The translations under genes were made by a program, and so were the position numbers. This document shows positions 37,915-45,978 of a stretch of DNA of 64,000 bases, one piece after another; position 1 is the first letter of the stretch, and each line of letters starts with the position of its first letter. The notes under the pieces were generated by a model, which had not been told where the DNA came from, searched no databases, and was given only the letters and a program-made list of their open reading frames with translations. Origin of the DNA: a virus; the IMG/VR virus record IMGVR_UViG_3300036770_005214, positions 1 to 64,000 of that record; one strand, written 5' to 3'.

Positions 37915-39095
37915 CGTGGCAGCGCGGACTGGTCAGTATCTCCCGAGCCGTCGAGGAGTTGAACCTCGGGCTGATCGAGCGCAAGCGCGAGGTCTACCTG
38001 TCGATGGTGGCCTTGGTCGCACGCCAACACCTCTTCCTGCTCGGCCCTCCGGGTACGGGCAAGAGCTTTGTGGCACGGAAGGTCGGGCAGGCGACCGGCG
38101 GGCCCTTCTATGAGATCTTGCTTACCAAGTTCACCACGCCGGATGAAGTCTTCGGACCCATCAGCGTGAAGGGGCTTATCGAGCGCGAGACCTATGAGCG
38201 GAAGGTGGACGGCTACCTGCCGACGGCGCGGGTCGCGTTCACCGACGAGATCTGGAAGGCCTCGTCTGCCATCTTGAACAACCTGCTCACCATCATCAAC
38301 GAACGGGTATTCGACAACGGCGGCCGGCGCATCGCGGTCCCGCTCGACACGGTGATCGCAGCCTCGAACGAGCTACCCGAGGATGACACGCTGTCGGCGC
38401 TCTATGACCGCTTCCTGCTCCGCCACGAGGTAGCGCCCGTATCGAACCCCATCCAACTCCTCTCCCCCCTTCCCGAGGTCGCCCCGAAGATCGACCACCT
38501 GGGCGACGTGCAGGAAGCGGCCCGGCACGTCACGCTCCCGAGCAACGTCCAGGGGGCGATGGTCGCGCTGAAAGGGGTGCTGGCGAAGAAGGGGATTGAG
38601 ATCGGCGACCGGCGGTTTCAGCAGTCCGCCCGGCTCGTGCAGGCGACCGCGTTGCTCGACGGGGGCAAGATGGTCGCGGGGCCCGAGCACCTGCGCATCC
38701 TGACGGCCTGCTACTGGGAGACGCCCGACCAGATACCGGCCGTCGAGACGGAAGTGCTGCGGGCGATCGGCCCCGGCATCCCCTTGGCGAGCGGGCAGCG
38801 GGCAGCGCCGGCCCAGAACCGCGCACCGGCGGGCCCTTCGGCGCTCGCGCAGGTCATCGCAGGCGAGCCGATGGCGACCACCATCGCCATGGCCATGCGG
38901 GGCATGAATCAGGGCGCCATTGACCTGTTGCGCGACCACGCCCTGCACCTGCGGATCGACAAGATGCTGACGCAGCCCCAGGTGACCGAAGCGGCGACGC
39001 CGGTCAAGAACATCGTCGACCAAGCGCAGAACTGGAAGACGAGCATCCAGGGCCACATCGCCAACACACCGGGGGCGTCGTGGGGCCCGCCCTAA
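37911..39095 (+). CDS. RavA-like MoxR AAA+ ATPase
   Basis: 394 residues from ATG at 37911 (ATGA overlap). Walker A Gly-Pro-Pro-Gly-Thr-Gly-Lys-Ser (about 45-52), Thr-Lys-Phe-Thr-Thr-Pro-Asp-Glu-Val-Phe-Gly-Pro, Walker B Val-Ala-Phe-Thr-Asp-Glu-Ile-Trp-Lys-Ala (about 108-117), Leu-Asn-Asn-Leu-Leu-Thr-Ile-Ile-Asn-Glu-Arg, Ala-Ala-Ser-Asn-Glu-Leu-Pro and Ala-Leu-Tyr-Asp-Arg-Phe follow Escherichia coli RavA almost motif by motif. MoxR ATPases remodel or load partner proteins with a vWA co-factor. The next gene encodes exactly such a partner. The last ~120 residues are helical and unknown. A chaperone role in building phage nucleoprotein complexes is inferred. Confidence 0.85.
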   Translation: MTWQRGLVSISRAVEELNLGLIERKREVYLSMVALVARQHLFLLGPPGTGKSFVARKVGQATGGPFYEILLTKFTTPDEVFGPISVKGLIERETYERKVDGYLPTARVAFTDEIWKASSAILNNLLTIINERVFDNGGRRIAVPLDTVIAASNELPEDDTLSALYDRFLLRHEVAPVSNPIQLLSPLPEVAPKIDHLGDVQEAARHVTLPSNVQGAMVALKGVLAKKGIEIGDRRFQQSARLVQATALLDGGKMVAGPEHLRILTACYWETPDQIPAVETEVLRAIGPGIPLASGQRAAPAQNRAPAGPSALAQVIAGEPMATTIAMAMRGMNQGAIDLLRDHALHLRIDKMLTQPQVTEAATPVKNIVDQAQNWKTSIQGHIANTPGASWGPP

Positions 39096-40519
39096 CGCCG
39101 CTGCGTGTCCCTTACCGGCTCCCGCTCCCCGACCGGCCCATCCTGGCGGCGGAGGGGCCGGCTGTCGACGACCTCTACGTCCCACCGCTCGACGTGCCCC
39201 CGAACCTGCCCGAGCCGTTGGTGCGGCAGGTCGAGCGCGACCTCTTGCACATCGTCTATCGGGACGGCGGCGGTCACCCGGGCTGGGCCATCCCCGACGA
39301 GGTAGAGCAGCTATGCGAGGGCTTCGCGGGCCGCTGGGAAGAGGCGTGCTCGGAGGGCGGCAAGCTCGAAGACCTCTTGAGCCGCTTGTGGCTTCAACCC
39401 GCCGAACCAACCTGGAATGGACTCCCCTATGACCCACGAGACGACCTTCGAGATCTGGCTGCGCATCTGTTGGGCATGGACGGTGGTGGCGGGGGCGGCG
39501 GCGGCGCTGGCGCTGGTGGCGGGGGCGAAGGGTCTGACGCGGAGGGGGAGGACCAAGAAGCGGAAGGGATGGCGCCTCTTGGCACGGGCGAGGAGACGGA
39601 TGGAGATCCGAAGGATGCGGAGCGGCGCGAAACGCTAGCGAAGCTGCTCCCGGACCTGCGACACCTGGGCTCGTCTGCGCTCGACGCGACGATGGACGAG
39701 GCCCAGCTACGGAAGCTGGCGGATGACCTCGACCGCGATCCGCACCTGCGGCGGATGCTCGACCTCATCGGCCGCGTCTCGTCGTCGGCGTGGATGCCGG
39801 CGAAGCGTCAGCCGTCCGGGGCGCGGGAGGATGTGCGGGACCTGGAGCAAGGGGCGGACCTCTCCCGGCTCATCCCGATCGAGTACGCACGCTTCGCGAC
39901 CCCTCTTGCCCCCTTCGCCTACGTCGACTTTGTGGAGCGCCGGCTGCTTCAGCTTCGGGTGGACGGCTCGGAGCCGAAGGGGCGCGGACCCATCGTGGCG
40001 GCGATTGACCTCTCGGGCTCTATGTCGATGGACGTGTTGAACCTCTCGGGCATGACGAAGCCGATTGACGTGGCGAAGGTGCTGGCGGTGGCGCTCGTGA
40101 AGATCGCGAGCGTGCAGCGAAGGGGCATCCACATCATCGGGTTCGATACGCGGGTGCTGTGGGAGACGGGGGCGCGGAAAGGGACGGGCAACTATCTGAA
40201 GGTCATCGAGCAGATCATGGGCGCCCGGGTGGTCGGCGGGACCGACTTCACCGCGCCTGTCTTGCGGATGCTCTCGCAGGTGCGGGGGGACATGCGCGAG
40301 GCCGACTTGCTGATGATCACCGACGGGGACGCGCACCTCGCCGACCACGCGCAGTCGGAGCTACGCCACGAGCAGCGTCGGAAGGGCACGCGATTGTTCT
40401 CCCTGTTGATTGGCAACGGGGCGCAGGGGAGCGTGCTGACCACCTTGTCCGACGCCGCGATCCCGTTGCGATCGTTTGACGACTTGGAGCGTATCGGGCG
40501 GGAAATCGCGAAGCGATAG
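39080..40519 (+). CDS. ViaA-like vWA protein
   Basis: 479 residues from GTG at 39080, overlapping the ATPase gene by 16 nt. The N-terminal 120 residues are unknown. A Gly/Ala/Asp/Glu low-complexity hinge (about 134-180) contains eight Gly in a row. A helical part (185-290) follows. The C-terminal vWA domain has a complete MIDAS: Asp-Leu-Ser-Gly-Ser (310-314), Gly-Gly-Thr-Asp and Thr-Asp-Gly-Asp. The order ATPase then vWA, with overlapping genes, is that of RavA-ViaA and other MoxR-vWA pairs. It ends the operon; a new promoter follows at 40553. Confidence 0.82.
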   Translation: MGPALTPLRVPYRLPLPDRPILAAEGPAVDDLYVPPLDVPPNLPEPLVRQVERDLLHIVYRDGGGHPGWAIPDEVEQLCEGFAGRWEEACSEGGKLEDLLSRLWLQPAEPTWNGLPYDPRDDLRDLAAHLLGMDGGGGGGGGAGAGGGGEGSDAEGEDQEAEGMAPLGTGEETDGDPKDAERRETLAKLLPDLRHLGSSALDATMDEAQLRKLADDLDRDPHLRRMLDLIGRVSSSAWMPAKRQPSGAREDVRDLEQGADLSRLIPIEYARFATPLAPFAYVDFVERRLLQLRVDGSEPKGRGPIVAAIDLSGSMSMDVLNLSGMTKPIDVAKVLAVALVKIASVQRRGIHIIGFDTRVLWETGARKGTGNYLKVIEQIMGARVVGGTDFTAPVLRMLSQVRGDMREADLLMITDGDAHLADHAQSELRHEQRRKGTRLFSLLIGNGAQGSVLTTLSDAAIPLRSFDDLERIGREIAKR

Positions 40520-40552
40520 CGGCTTGGTATTCCCCGACTTGATCTTTCTTCC

Positions 40553-40581
40553 TTGCAGGCCTGTGCCCCCTGGGCTACACA
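40553..40581 (+). promoter_or_regulatory. Spacer-palindrome promoter, Sak4-like gene
   Basis: TTGCAG, 17 nt ending TGCCC-CCT-GGGC, TACACA, 36 nt before the ATG at 40618. Confidence 0.75.
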
Positions 40582-40617
40582 AAGGCCACCAACACGTTCC
40601 TTGCCTGGGGAACACGA

Positions 40618-41667
40618 ATGACGACGACCGCTGACTTGCGGGTAGCCCGTGTGCTGTCCGCGGCTGGTATCTGGGGTGTCTATGGACCTCCCGGTGCCGG
40701 CAAAACGATTGATGGGATCCGCGCCTTCCCCGAAGGGGGATGGGTCGGAGACGAGTTGGATATGCGGTCTGCCGCAGCCCACCTCGGCTGGCTTCCAAAG
40801 GAGATCAAGACGGGGGAGTACACCTTCGTCGACCTCTTCAAGATCATGGATGAGTGGTTTCCGGGGGAGAAGAACCCGAAGGGGCTGACCGCGTTCTGCG
40901 TGGACGAGTTGAACAGCATGGTCACCCGTGCGCTCAATCGCTTCACCTTGAACGGCAAGCCCGTGAAGGACATCCGCCTCGCCCACCTGCACCTGGGCCC
41001 GAAGCTGGTTGAACTGTTTGACCGCTTCCGGCGCTTGAACCACGCGGGCATCCACGTCTACTGGAACGGGCATCTCCTCCGCCCGGTCTATGAGCAGGTC
41101 AAGCAAGGCGACGGCAGCTTTGTCGACGGCGAGCTAGACCGCGAGGGCGGCGCCGACTTCCCCGCCTCCATGCTCAAGACGGTGAGCAAGCGCAGCGATG
41201 GCTTGCTCCGCATCGACACGGACCCCACGCGGGCCATGCAGAAGCACCGTCCGTTCTCCTACTACGGCAACCATTCGCCCGAACTGGTGAACTCGACGGA
41301 CTACTACCAGAAGGATCGCCTCGGCGTCGTGGCGGTTCCGGCTCCGGTCAACCTCGCGGAGGTGCTGCGCAGCCGGGGCATCCGGGTGCCTCGCCCTCGC
41401 GTGCCGGTCTCGGGCATGGAAGGGGCGCCGACCGTCGAAGAGTACCTGGAGCCTCGGATCGCGCACTTCGCGCAGCGTGGGGCCTCCGAGTTTGATGGGA
41501 AGGGAGTCGAGACGGAGTTTGTGCGTCTCCTCCTCTCCGAGCAGCAGCAGTACGGCATCGCAGACGCCGTGGTGCTGTGGGGTATCGAGGACTTCCGAGC
41601 ACGAGTCGAGTTGGCGAAGTCGCAGACCCTCGCCGCACGTCTCGCCTCCATGGGTATCCACGTTTGA
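40618..41667 (+). CDS. P-loop ATPase, Sak4-like
   Basis: 349 residues from ATG at 40618. Walker A Tyr-Gly-Pro-Pro-Gly-Ala-Gly-Lys-Thr (about 21-29) and an acidic Walker B-like Phe-Cys-Val-Asp-Glu-Leu (about 91-96) sit in a RecA-type core of about 220 residues. This kind of small ATPase (AAA_24 / Sak4) serves as a single-strand annealing or recombinase-like protein in phages. The following gene encodes a probable ssDNA-binding protein and then the polymerase, which fits that role. The C-terminal ~120 residues are extra. The exact family is not certain. Confidence 0.62.
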   Translation: MTTTADLRVARVLSAAGIWGVYGPPGAGKTIDGIRAFPEGGWVGDELDMRSAAAHLGWLPKEIKTGEYTFVDLFKIMDEWFPGEKNPKGLTAFCVDELNSMVTRALNRFTLNGKPVKDIRLAHLHLGPKLVELFDRFRRLNHAGIHVYWNGHLLRPVYEQVKQGDGSFVDGELDREGGADFPASMLKTVSKRSDGLLRIDTDPTRAMQKHRPFSYYGNHSPELVNSTDYYQKDRLGVVAVPAPVNLAEVLRSRGIRVPRPRVPVSGMEGAPTVEEYLEPRIAHFAQRGASEFDGKGVETEFVRLLLSEQQQYGIADAVVLWGIEDFRARVELAKSQTLAARLASMGIHV

Positions 41668-41737
41668 TCTACCGCCCGAGTGGCCCGCGCGTGCCGGTTG
41701 CACGTTTGCCTGAAAACACCAACGGAAGAGAACAACC

Positions 41738-42502
41738 ATGATCCACAACTTCGCAGAACTCGCAAAGGCCAACTCCAGCCGCGACACCTCCTACTCGCCT
41801 CCGCAGAAGGGCTACTACATGGCCCGCATCGTGAAGCAGGGTGAGGACGTCACGGAGCCGGACGGAACCATCTCGCGGTTCAAGGCCTTCTTCGAGATCG
41901 ATGCGGCTCACCGCTACGCCGGTGACCCCTCTGCCTCCATCACCAAGTCGGTGCCTTACCACGTCGAGGAAGGGCGCTCCTCCATCCTCAAGAAGATGTT
42001 TCAGATCAAGCACCGCATCTCCGAAGAGGAGTTGAACGCCCGCCTCGCGGCTGGTCAGTTTAGCAGCGTCGACCCCTGCCTCTACTTCGTCGGCGACGTG
42101 TTCCCGATCTACTGGGGCCCCGGTGAGGGCGGCACCTCGGTCGGGGCGGACGGCAAGGAGCGGAAGTGGGACGACTTCCGCATCATCGACGTCAACTCGT
42201 GGATGGCGCAGCGTGACGAGTTTCTGAAGCAGAACCCGAAGCTCCGCGAGAAGCTGCCGAACGGCGGCGTCCTCCAGGGGATGCCGATGCCGGCCGCTCC
42301 CGTCCAGCAGCAGGCGGCCCCGGCCCAGCAGGGCGGGTTCCAGCAGCAGGGTGGGTTCCAGGCCCAGGGCGGCTTCCCGACCCAGCAGGGCGGTTTCCCC
42401 CAGCAGGGTGGGTTCCCGGCCCAGCAGCAGGGCGGTTTCCCCCAGGGTGGTTTCCCGCAGCAGGGCGGATTCCCCCAGGGCGGCGGCTTCCCCCAGGGCT
42501 GA
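41738..42502 (+). CDS. Probable ssDNA-binding protein with Gln-Gly-Gly-Phe tail
   Basis: 254 residues from ATG at 41738. The first ~170 residues are a soluble alpha/beta domain with Gly-Tyr-Tyr-Met-Ala-Arg-Ile-Val-Lys, then Ala-Phe-Phe-Glu-Ile, consistent with an OB-like fold. The last ~75 residues are built from Gln-Gln-Gly-Gly-Phe repeats, varied as Phe-Pro-Gln-Gln-Gly-Gly. Genes after Sak4-like ATPases usually encode ssDNA-binding proteins. The Gln/Gly/Phe tail is prion-like and could drive condensate formation on DNA (inference). There is no acidic C-terminal tip of the bacterial SSB type. A strong terminator follows directly. Confidence 0.62.
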   Translation: MIHNFAELAKANSSRDTSYSPPQKGYYMARIVKQGEDVTEPDGTISRFKAFFEIDAAHRYAGDPSASITKSVPYHVEEGRSSILKKMFQIKHRISEEELNARLAAGQFSSVDPCLYFVGDVFPIYWGPGEGGTSVGADGKERKWDDFRIIDVNSWMAQRDEFLKQNPKLREKLPNGGVLQGMPMPAAPVQQQAAPAQQGGFQQQGGFQAQGGFPTQQGGFPQQGGFPAQQQGGFPQGGFPQQGGFPQGGGFPQG

Positions 42503-42509
42503 TGTGACC

Positions 42510-42538
42510 GACGCCCCCGGCGCGTAGTCGGGGGCGTC
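42510..42538 (+). terminator. Rho-independent terminator
   Basis: A perfect 10-bp stem (GACGCCCCCG / CGGGGGCGTC) with a 9-nt loop starts 8 nt after the stop of the tail-repeat gene, followed by CTCTCGCACC. The T content after the stem is low. Confidence 0.7.
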
Positions 42539-42541
42539 CTC

Positions 42542-42570
42542 TCGCACCTTTCCGGTGCGGGCTCTACTCT
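42542..42570 (+). promoter_or_regulatory. Possible promoter for polymerase gene
   Basis: TCGCAC, 17 nt ending GGGCTC, TACTCT. It resembles the family but the inverted repeat is missing. Another GGGC-TACGCG element (42631-42640) overlaps the start of the polymerase gene itself. Confidence 0.35.
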
Positions 42571-42628
42571 GGCGGGCGCGGTAGCCGAACTGGTTGCAGG
42601 GCCCGCACTTTGCGTTTCGGAGGGCGGC

Positions 42629-45532
42629 TTGGGCTACGCGGATGACTACCCAGACGACAACGAGGTCGTTCTGGAGCGGCCGACGCAAGGACAAGCCTTT
42701 GACCCCCGGACGCTCGGATGCCGATGCGACGCTTGCCCCCTCGGGCAGCGGCTTCGGCGTGACTTCACCTGGGTTCCGGTCCCCCCGGAGCGGCGCACGC
42801 GGACGGGGCGCCTCGGGCGGATGACGGCCGTCTCCACCTTCCCCGGCGGCGGCGAGACGATGCTACTGCGCCCGTTGATTGGGCCCGCCGGCCAGCGGTG
42901 GATGCAGGCGATGGGGGCCCAGCGGGTGCCCCGCGAGGAGGTCACGATCACGAACCTCCTCCTCTGCCGGCCGCCCGGCGACGACCTGCGGGCCTTCACG
43001 GCGCAGACCCGGCGGGACTGGAAGCGGGACGTCAAGCGGTGGAAGCGGGCCGGCAGCATAGGCGACGCGCCCCCCGAACCCCTCGACCCCATCGAAGCCT
43101 GCGCCCCGCACCTGTGGGGCATCCTGTGGACGGACACCGACCACCTGCTCCCGATGGGGAGCGAGGCGGCGAACGTCATGCTCAATGCGAACAAGTCGAT
43201 CGACAAGCTACGCGGCGGATTCTATGAGGTCATCCTCGTCCGCGATCCGTCGGGCAAAGTGGCGAGCTTCCGGCGGGGGGAGGCGACCGAACATCTGCTC
43301 ACGAGCGGCTATGAGGCGCGGGTGGTCAAGGTGGCGCCCACCATCTCTCCCGCCCAGCCGATCCACGACCCGACCTACAACCGGGTGCTGTGGCGGGACA
43401 TTGACCGGGCGGCGCGGTGGTGGACCGATTCGCTCCGCTGGCCGATCGAGAACCGCCTGCTCTCCACCTACCCGCCGGCGGCCCTCGTGGCGGACTTTCT
43501 CTCCCGCCCCGGCCCCTTCGCCTTCGACATCGAGACGACCAAGCATGGGCCCCTGCACTCGACGCTCCGGTGCATCGGGATCTACGATATGGCGAACAGC
43601 GAAGGGCTTGTCATCCCCTGGGAGTCGCTGGATGGCAAGGTCGGGCTCTACACGGGCGAGCGCCGCTACGGCTGGCGCCTCATGGAGCACGGCGACGGCG
43701 AGTACATGGAGGGGCACTACAGCCCCGCGGACGCCGCCACCATCATTCACAGCCTGCGGAACTGGCTGACCGGTCGGATGTGGGGGCGGCCGGTGGAACT
43801 GGTCGGCCACAACGCCATCCTCTTCGACCTCTCCATCTTGGAGCGGGTGCTCGGGTTGCTCCGCGAGCCGTCCTACCTCGCGCACCCTGACCCCATCTTC
43901 GTCTACGACGGCATCTTCCTGGCCCGGTGCGAGGACTCGGAACTCGACCGCTCGCTGTACCTGCGGGGCACGCTGGAGGTCGACGTGCCGGACTGGAAGG
44001 GGGGCGGCGAAGAAGACGAGGACATTCGCGTCTCGCCCCGCACCTACGAGCAACTGGCGACCTACAACCATACGGACAACCTTGTCACCGCCGAGACCGC
44101 GAAACGGCTGTGGCCTCGCGTGGTGAACCGGCGTCAGGCGGAGGTCTTCGACTTCGACCGGCGGGCGGCCCGCGTGGCCCGCGAGATGACGCATCTGGGG
44201 CTTCGGGTCAACCAGAGCGTGCGGGAGCGGTTGGAGCGGGAGTACGTCGAGAAGATCAAGGCGAGCCGGGAGAAGATTGCAAAGCTCGTTGGGCGGGCGG
44301 ACTTCAACCCCGCGTCGACCTTGCAACTCGGCGAACTCCTCTATGAGGAGATGGGTCTACCCATCGTGCGCTACACCGATACGCACGCCCCGAGCACCGA
44401 CGACGACACGCTACGCGACCTGATGCAGCACACGTCCGGCGACCAGCGCGAGCTACTGGCGGCCATCCGACACGACCGCCAACTGAACAAGATGCTGGGC
44501 ACGAGCATCCTGCCCCTGCGCCCCTGGAATGACCTGCGCGAGGGGAGCAGCGGCAAAGCGGTCGGGGGGCTCGTTGGCCCTGATGGCCGCGTCCACCCCC
44601 AGTACCCCATCTTCGTTCCGGCGACGGGCCGCTTCTCCAGTAAGAACCCGAACTCGCAGAACTACCCCGCATCGCTCCGCGTCATGTTCGAGCCGGAAGA
44701 CGGGCACGTCTACCTGATGGCGGACTTCGACCAGATCGAACTGCGCCTGTTCGCAGCCCTGGCCGGGGTCCGCGGCTACCTCGACGTGTTCGACCAGGGC
44801 GGCGACCCGCACGCCATCACGGCGATCCTCATCTACCAGGAAGCGTTCCGAAAGGAACTCATCGCCGGTATGTCGCCCGAGCAGCGGGAGCGGTACGAGC
44901 GCACCAAGGTCCCCGACAAGGTGAAGGGGAGCAAGAAGTACAACCTCCTGCGGACCTTCGCCAAGACGTTCGTCTACTGCGTCATCTATGGCGGGACCGA
45001 CGACACGGTGTACCTCTCGGTCTCGTCGGCGACCGACCCCGAGACGGGGGCGCTGTTGTTCCCCGATATGACCCGCCGCGAGGTGACGGCCGCTTACAAC
45101 GCGTTCCTGCGCAACGCCCCGGAGATCACTGGTTACTGGCGCAAGCTAGAGCAGTTTGGGCAGGAAAACCGCTTCATCTCCGAGCCCGTCATGGGTCGGC
45201 GGCGGGACTTCCCCGAGTACGACCGCAACGGCATCTTGAACCATCCGATCCAGGGCGCCGCCGCCGTCATCGCGACCCGCGGCCTCTTGTCGCTGCGCGA
45301 ATACTTCATCCCCGACTTCGACCGGCGCACGGGCATCGTGAACCAGATGCACGACGCGTACACCATCGAGGTCCCGGAGAGCATCGCCCTGGAAGCGAAG
45401 GCGGCGATGGAAGAGCGGGTCAATATGCGCTTCGAGCAGGTTCCGGGGATGCTGTTCTCGGCGGAAGCGGATGTGTGCGTGAACTGGAGAGCGAAGGAGA
45501 AATCGGACTTCTGGAAGCCTCCGGTGGGGTGA
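42629..45532 (+). CDS. UDG-like/exonuclease/family A DNA polymerase
   Basis: 967 residues, probably from TTG at 42629 with GGAGGG 4 nt upstream. Residues 25-210 are a uracil-DNA-glycosylase-superfamily domain: Cys31, Cys33, Cys36-Pro-Leu, Pro-Leu-Ile-Gly-Pro-Ala-Gly and Thr-Asn-Leu-Leu-Leu-Cys-Arg-Pro-Pro-Gly. The first catalytic motif is replaced by Phe-Pro-Gly-Gly-Gly, so uracil excision is doubtful. A complete 3'-5' exonuclease follows: Asp300-x-Glu302, Asn395...Asp400, Tyr479-x3-Asp483. The polymerase has motif A (Asp699-Phe-Asp-Gln-Ile-Glu-Leu-Arg region), motif B (Arg775...Lys779...Tyr-Gly) and motif C His908-Asp909-Ala910, where Glu is usual. SPO1-type phages have a similar UDG-like polymerase. 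This is the replicative polymerase. Confidence 0.88.
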   Translation: MGYADDYPDDNEVVLERPTQGQAFDPRTLGCRCDACPLGQRLRRDFTWVPVPPERRTRTGRLGRMTAVSTFPGGGETMLLRPLIGPAGQRWMQAMGAQRVPREEVTITNLLLCRPPGDDLRAFTAQTRRDWKRDVKRWKRAGSIGDAPPEPLDPIEACAPHLWGILWTDTDHLLPMGSEAANVMLNANKSIDKLRGGFYEVILVRDPSGKVASFRRGEATEHLLTSGYEARVVKVAPTISPAQPIHDPTYNRVLWRDIDRAARWWTDSLRWPIENRLLSTYPPAALVADFLSRPGPFAFDIETTKHGPLHSTLRCIGIYDMANSEGLVIPWESLDGKVGLYTGERRYGWRLMEHGDGEYMEGHYSPADAATIIHSLRNWLTGRMWGRPVELVGHNAILFDLSILERVLGLLREPSYLAHPDPIFVYDGIFLARCEDSELDRSLYLRGTLEVDVPDWKGGGEEDEDIRVSPRTYEQLATYNHTDNLVTAETAKRLWPRVVNRRQAEVFDFDRRAARVAREMTHLGLRVNQSVRERLEREYVEKIKASREKIAKLVGRADFNPASTLQLGELLYEEMGLPIVRYTDTHAPSTDDDTLRDLMQHTSGDQRELLAAIRHDRQLNKMLGTSILPLRPWNDLREGSSGKAVGGLVGPDGRVHPQYPIFVPATGRFSSKNPNSQNYPASLRVMFEPEDGHVYLMADFDQIELRLFAALAGVRGYLDVFDQGGDPHAITAILIYQEAFRKELIAGMSPEQRERYERTKVPDKVKGSKKYNLLRTFAKTFVYCVIYGGTDDTVYLSVSSATDPETGALLFPDMTRREVTAAYNAFLRNAPEITGYWRKLEQFGQENRFISEPVMGRRRDFPEYDRNGILNHPIQGAAAVIATRGLLSLREYFIPDFDRRTGIVNQMHDAYTIEVPESIALEAKAAMEERVNMRFEQVPGMLFSAEADVCVNWRAKEKSDFWKPPVG

Positions 45533-45533
45533 G

Positions 45534-45562
45534 TGGCGGCCGGTAGCCCATCGGGTTACACT
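45534..45562 (+). promoter_or_regulatory. Spacer-palindrome promoter, weak -35
   Basis: TGGCGG, 17 nt ending TAGCCC-ATC-GGGT, TACACT, 22 nt upstream of the ATG at 45585. Confidence 0.6.
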
Positions 45563-45584
45563 CGCGACAAGTGGAGGAACGATC

Positions 45585-45920
45585 ATGGAAGCCACGACCC
45601 GCACCCCGGAGGCCTCTCCGCCTGTCGGCGTTCGTATGTCAGCCCGTGACCGGTCGACAATCTTGGAAGCGGCAAAGCACTCCTTCCAGCCCGTGTCGGA
45701 TTGGGCGGTGGATGCGATCGACTATGTGCTGCGCAACGGCTTCCCGAGCATCGCCGAGCGCCCAGACGAGAAGAACCTGACGGACCGGGTGGCGGTGCGC
45801 CTGCCCGACGAGTTGGAGACGCGTATCGAGTCTGCTCGCGGGCCGGCGACTGCACGGTCTTGGATCCGCATGGCGCTTGTGCTCCGGGCCCACCAAATCC
45901 TGCAAGCCCGCGTCGCCTGA
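45585..45920 (+). CDS. Double ribbon-helix-helix-like protein
   Basis: 111 residues from ATG at 45585, with GGAGGAA upstream. Two successive segments look like ribbon-helix-helix units. The first is Val-Arg-Met-Ser-Ala-Arg-Asp-Arg followed by a helix and Ser-Asp-Trp-Ala-Val-Asp-Ala (about 16-50). The second is Val-Ala-Val-Arg-Leu-Pro-Asp-Glu-Leu followed by Ala-Arg-Ser-Trp-Ile-Arg-Met-Ala-Leu (about 68-105). A single-chain, dimer-like DNA-binding repressor or partition-type protein is plausible. It could be a regulator of the promoter family described here (inference). Confidence 0.6.
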   Translation: MEATTRTPEASPPVGVRMSARDRSTILEAAKHSFQPVSDWAVDAIDYVLRNGFPSIAERPDEKNLTDRVAVRLPDELETRIESARGPATARSWIRMALVLRAHQILQARVA

Positions 45921-45925
45921 TAGAC

Positions 45926-45941
45926 AGGGGTCCCCACCCCT
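45926..45941 (+). promoter_or_regulatory. Short intergenic hairpin
   Basis: AGGGGT-CCCC-ACCCCT forms a 6-bp stem 5 nt after the stop of the RHH gene and 38 nt before the GP88-like gene. There is no U-tract, so a weak terminator or processing site. Confidence 0.4.
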
Positions 45942-45978
45942 GATACCCCTTCCGGGAGACTTACGGGAAGGTGCCTCC

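Noticed and set aside
45877-45978. Longer start for the GP88-like protein
   Set aside because: It overlaps the previous gene and adds a Pro-rich segment; the ATG at 45979 has a good ribosome-binding site.
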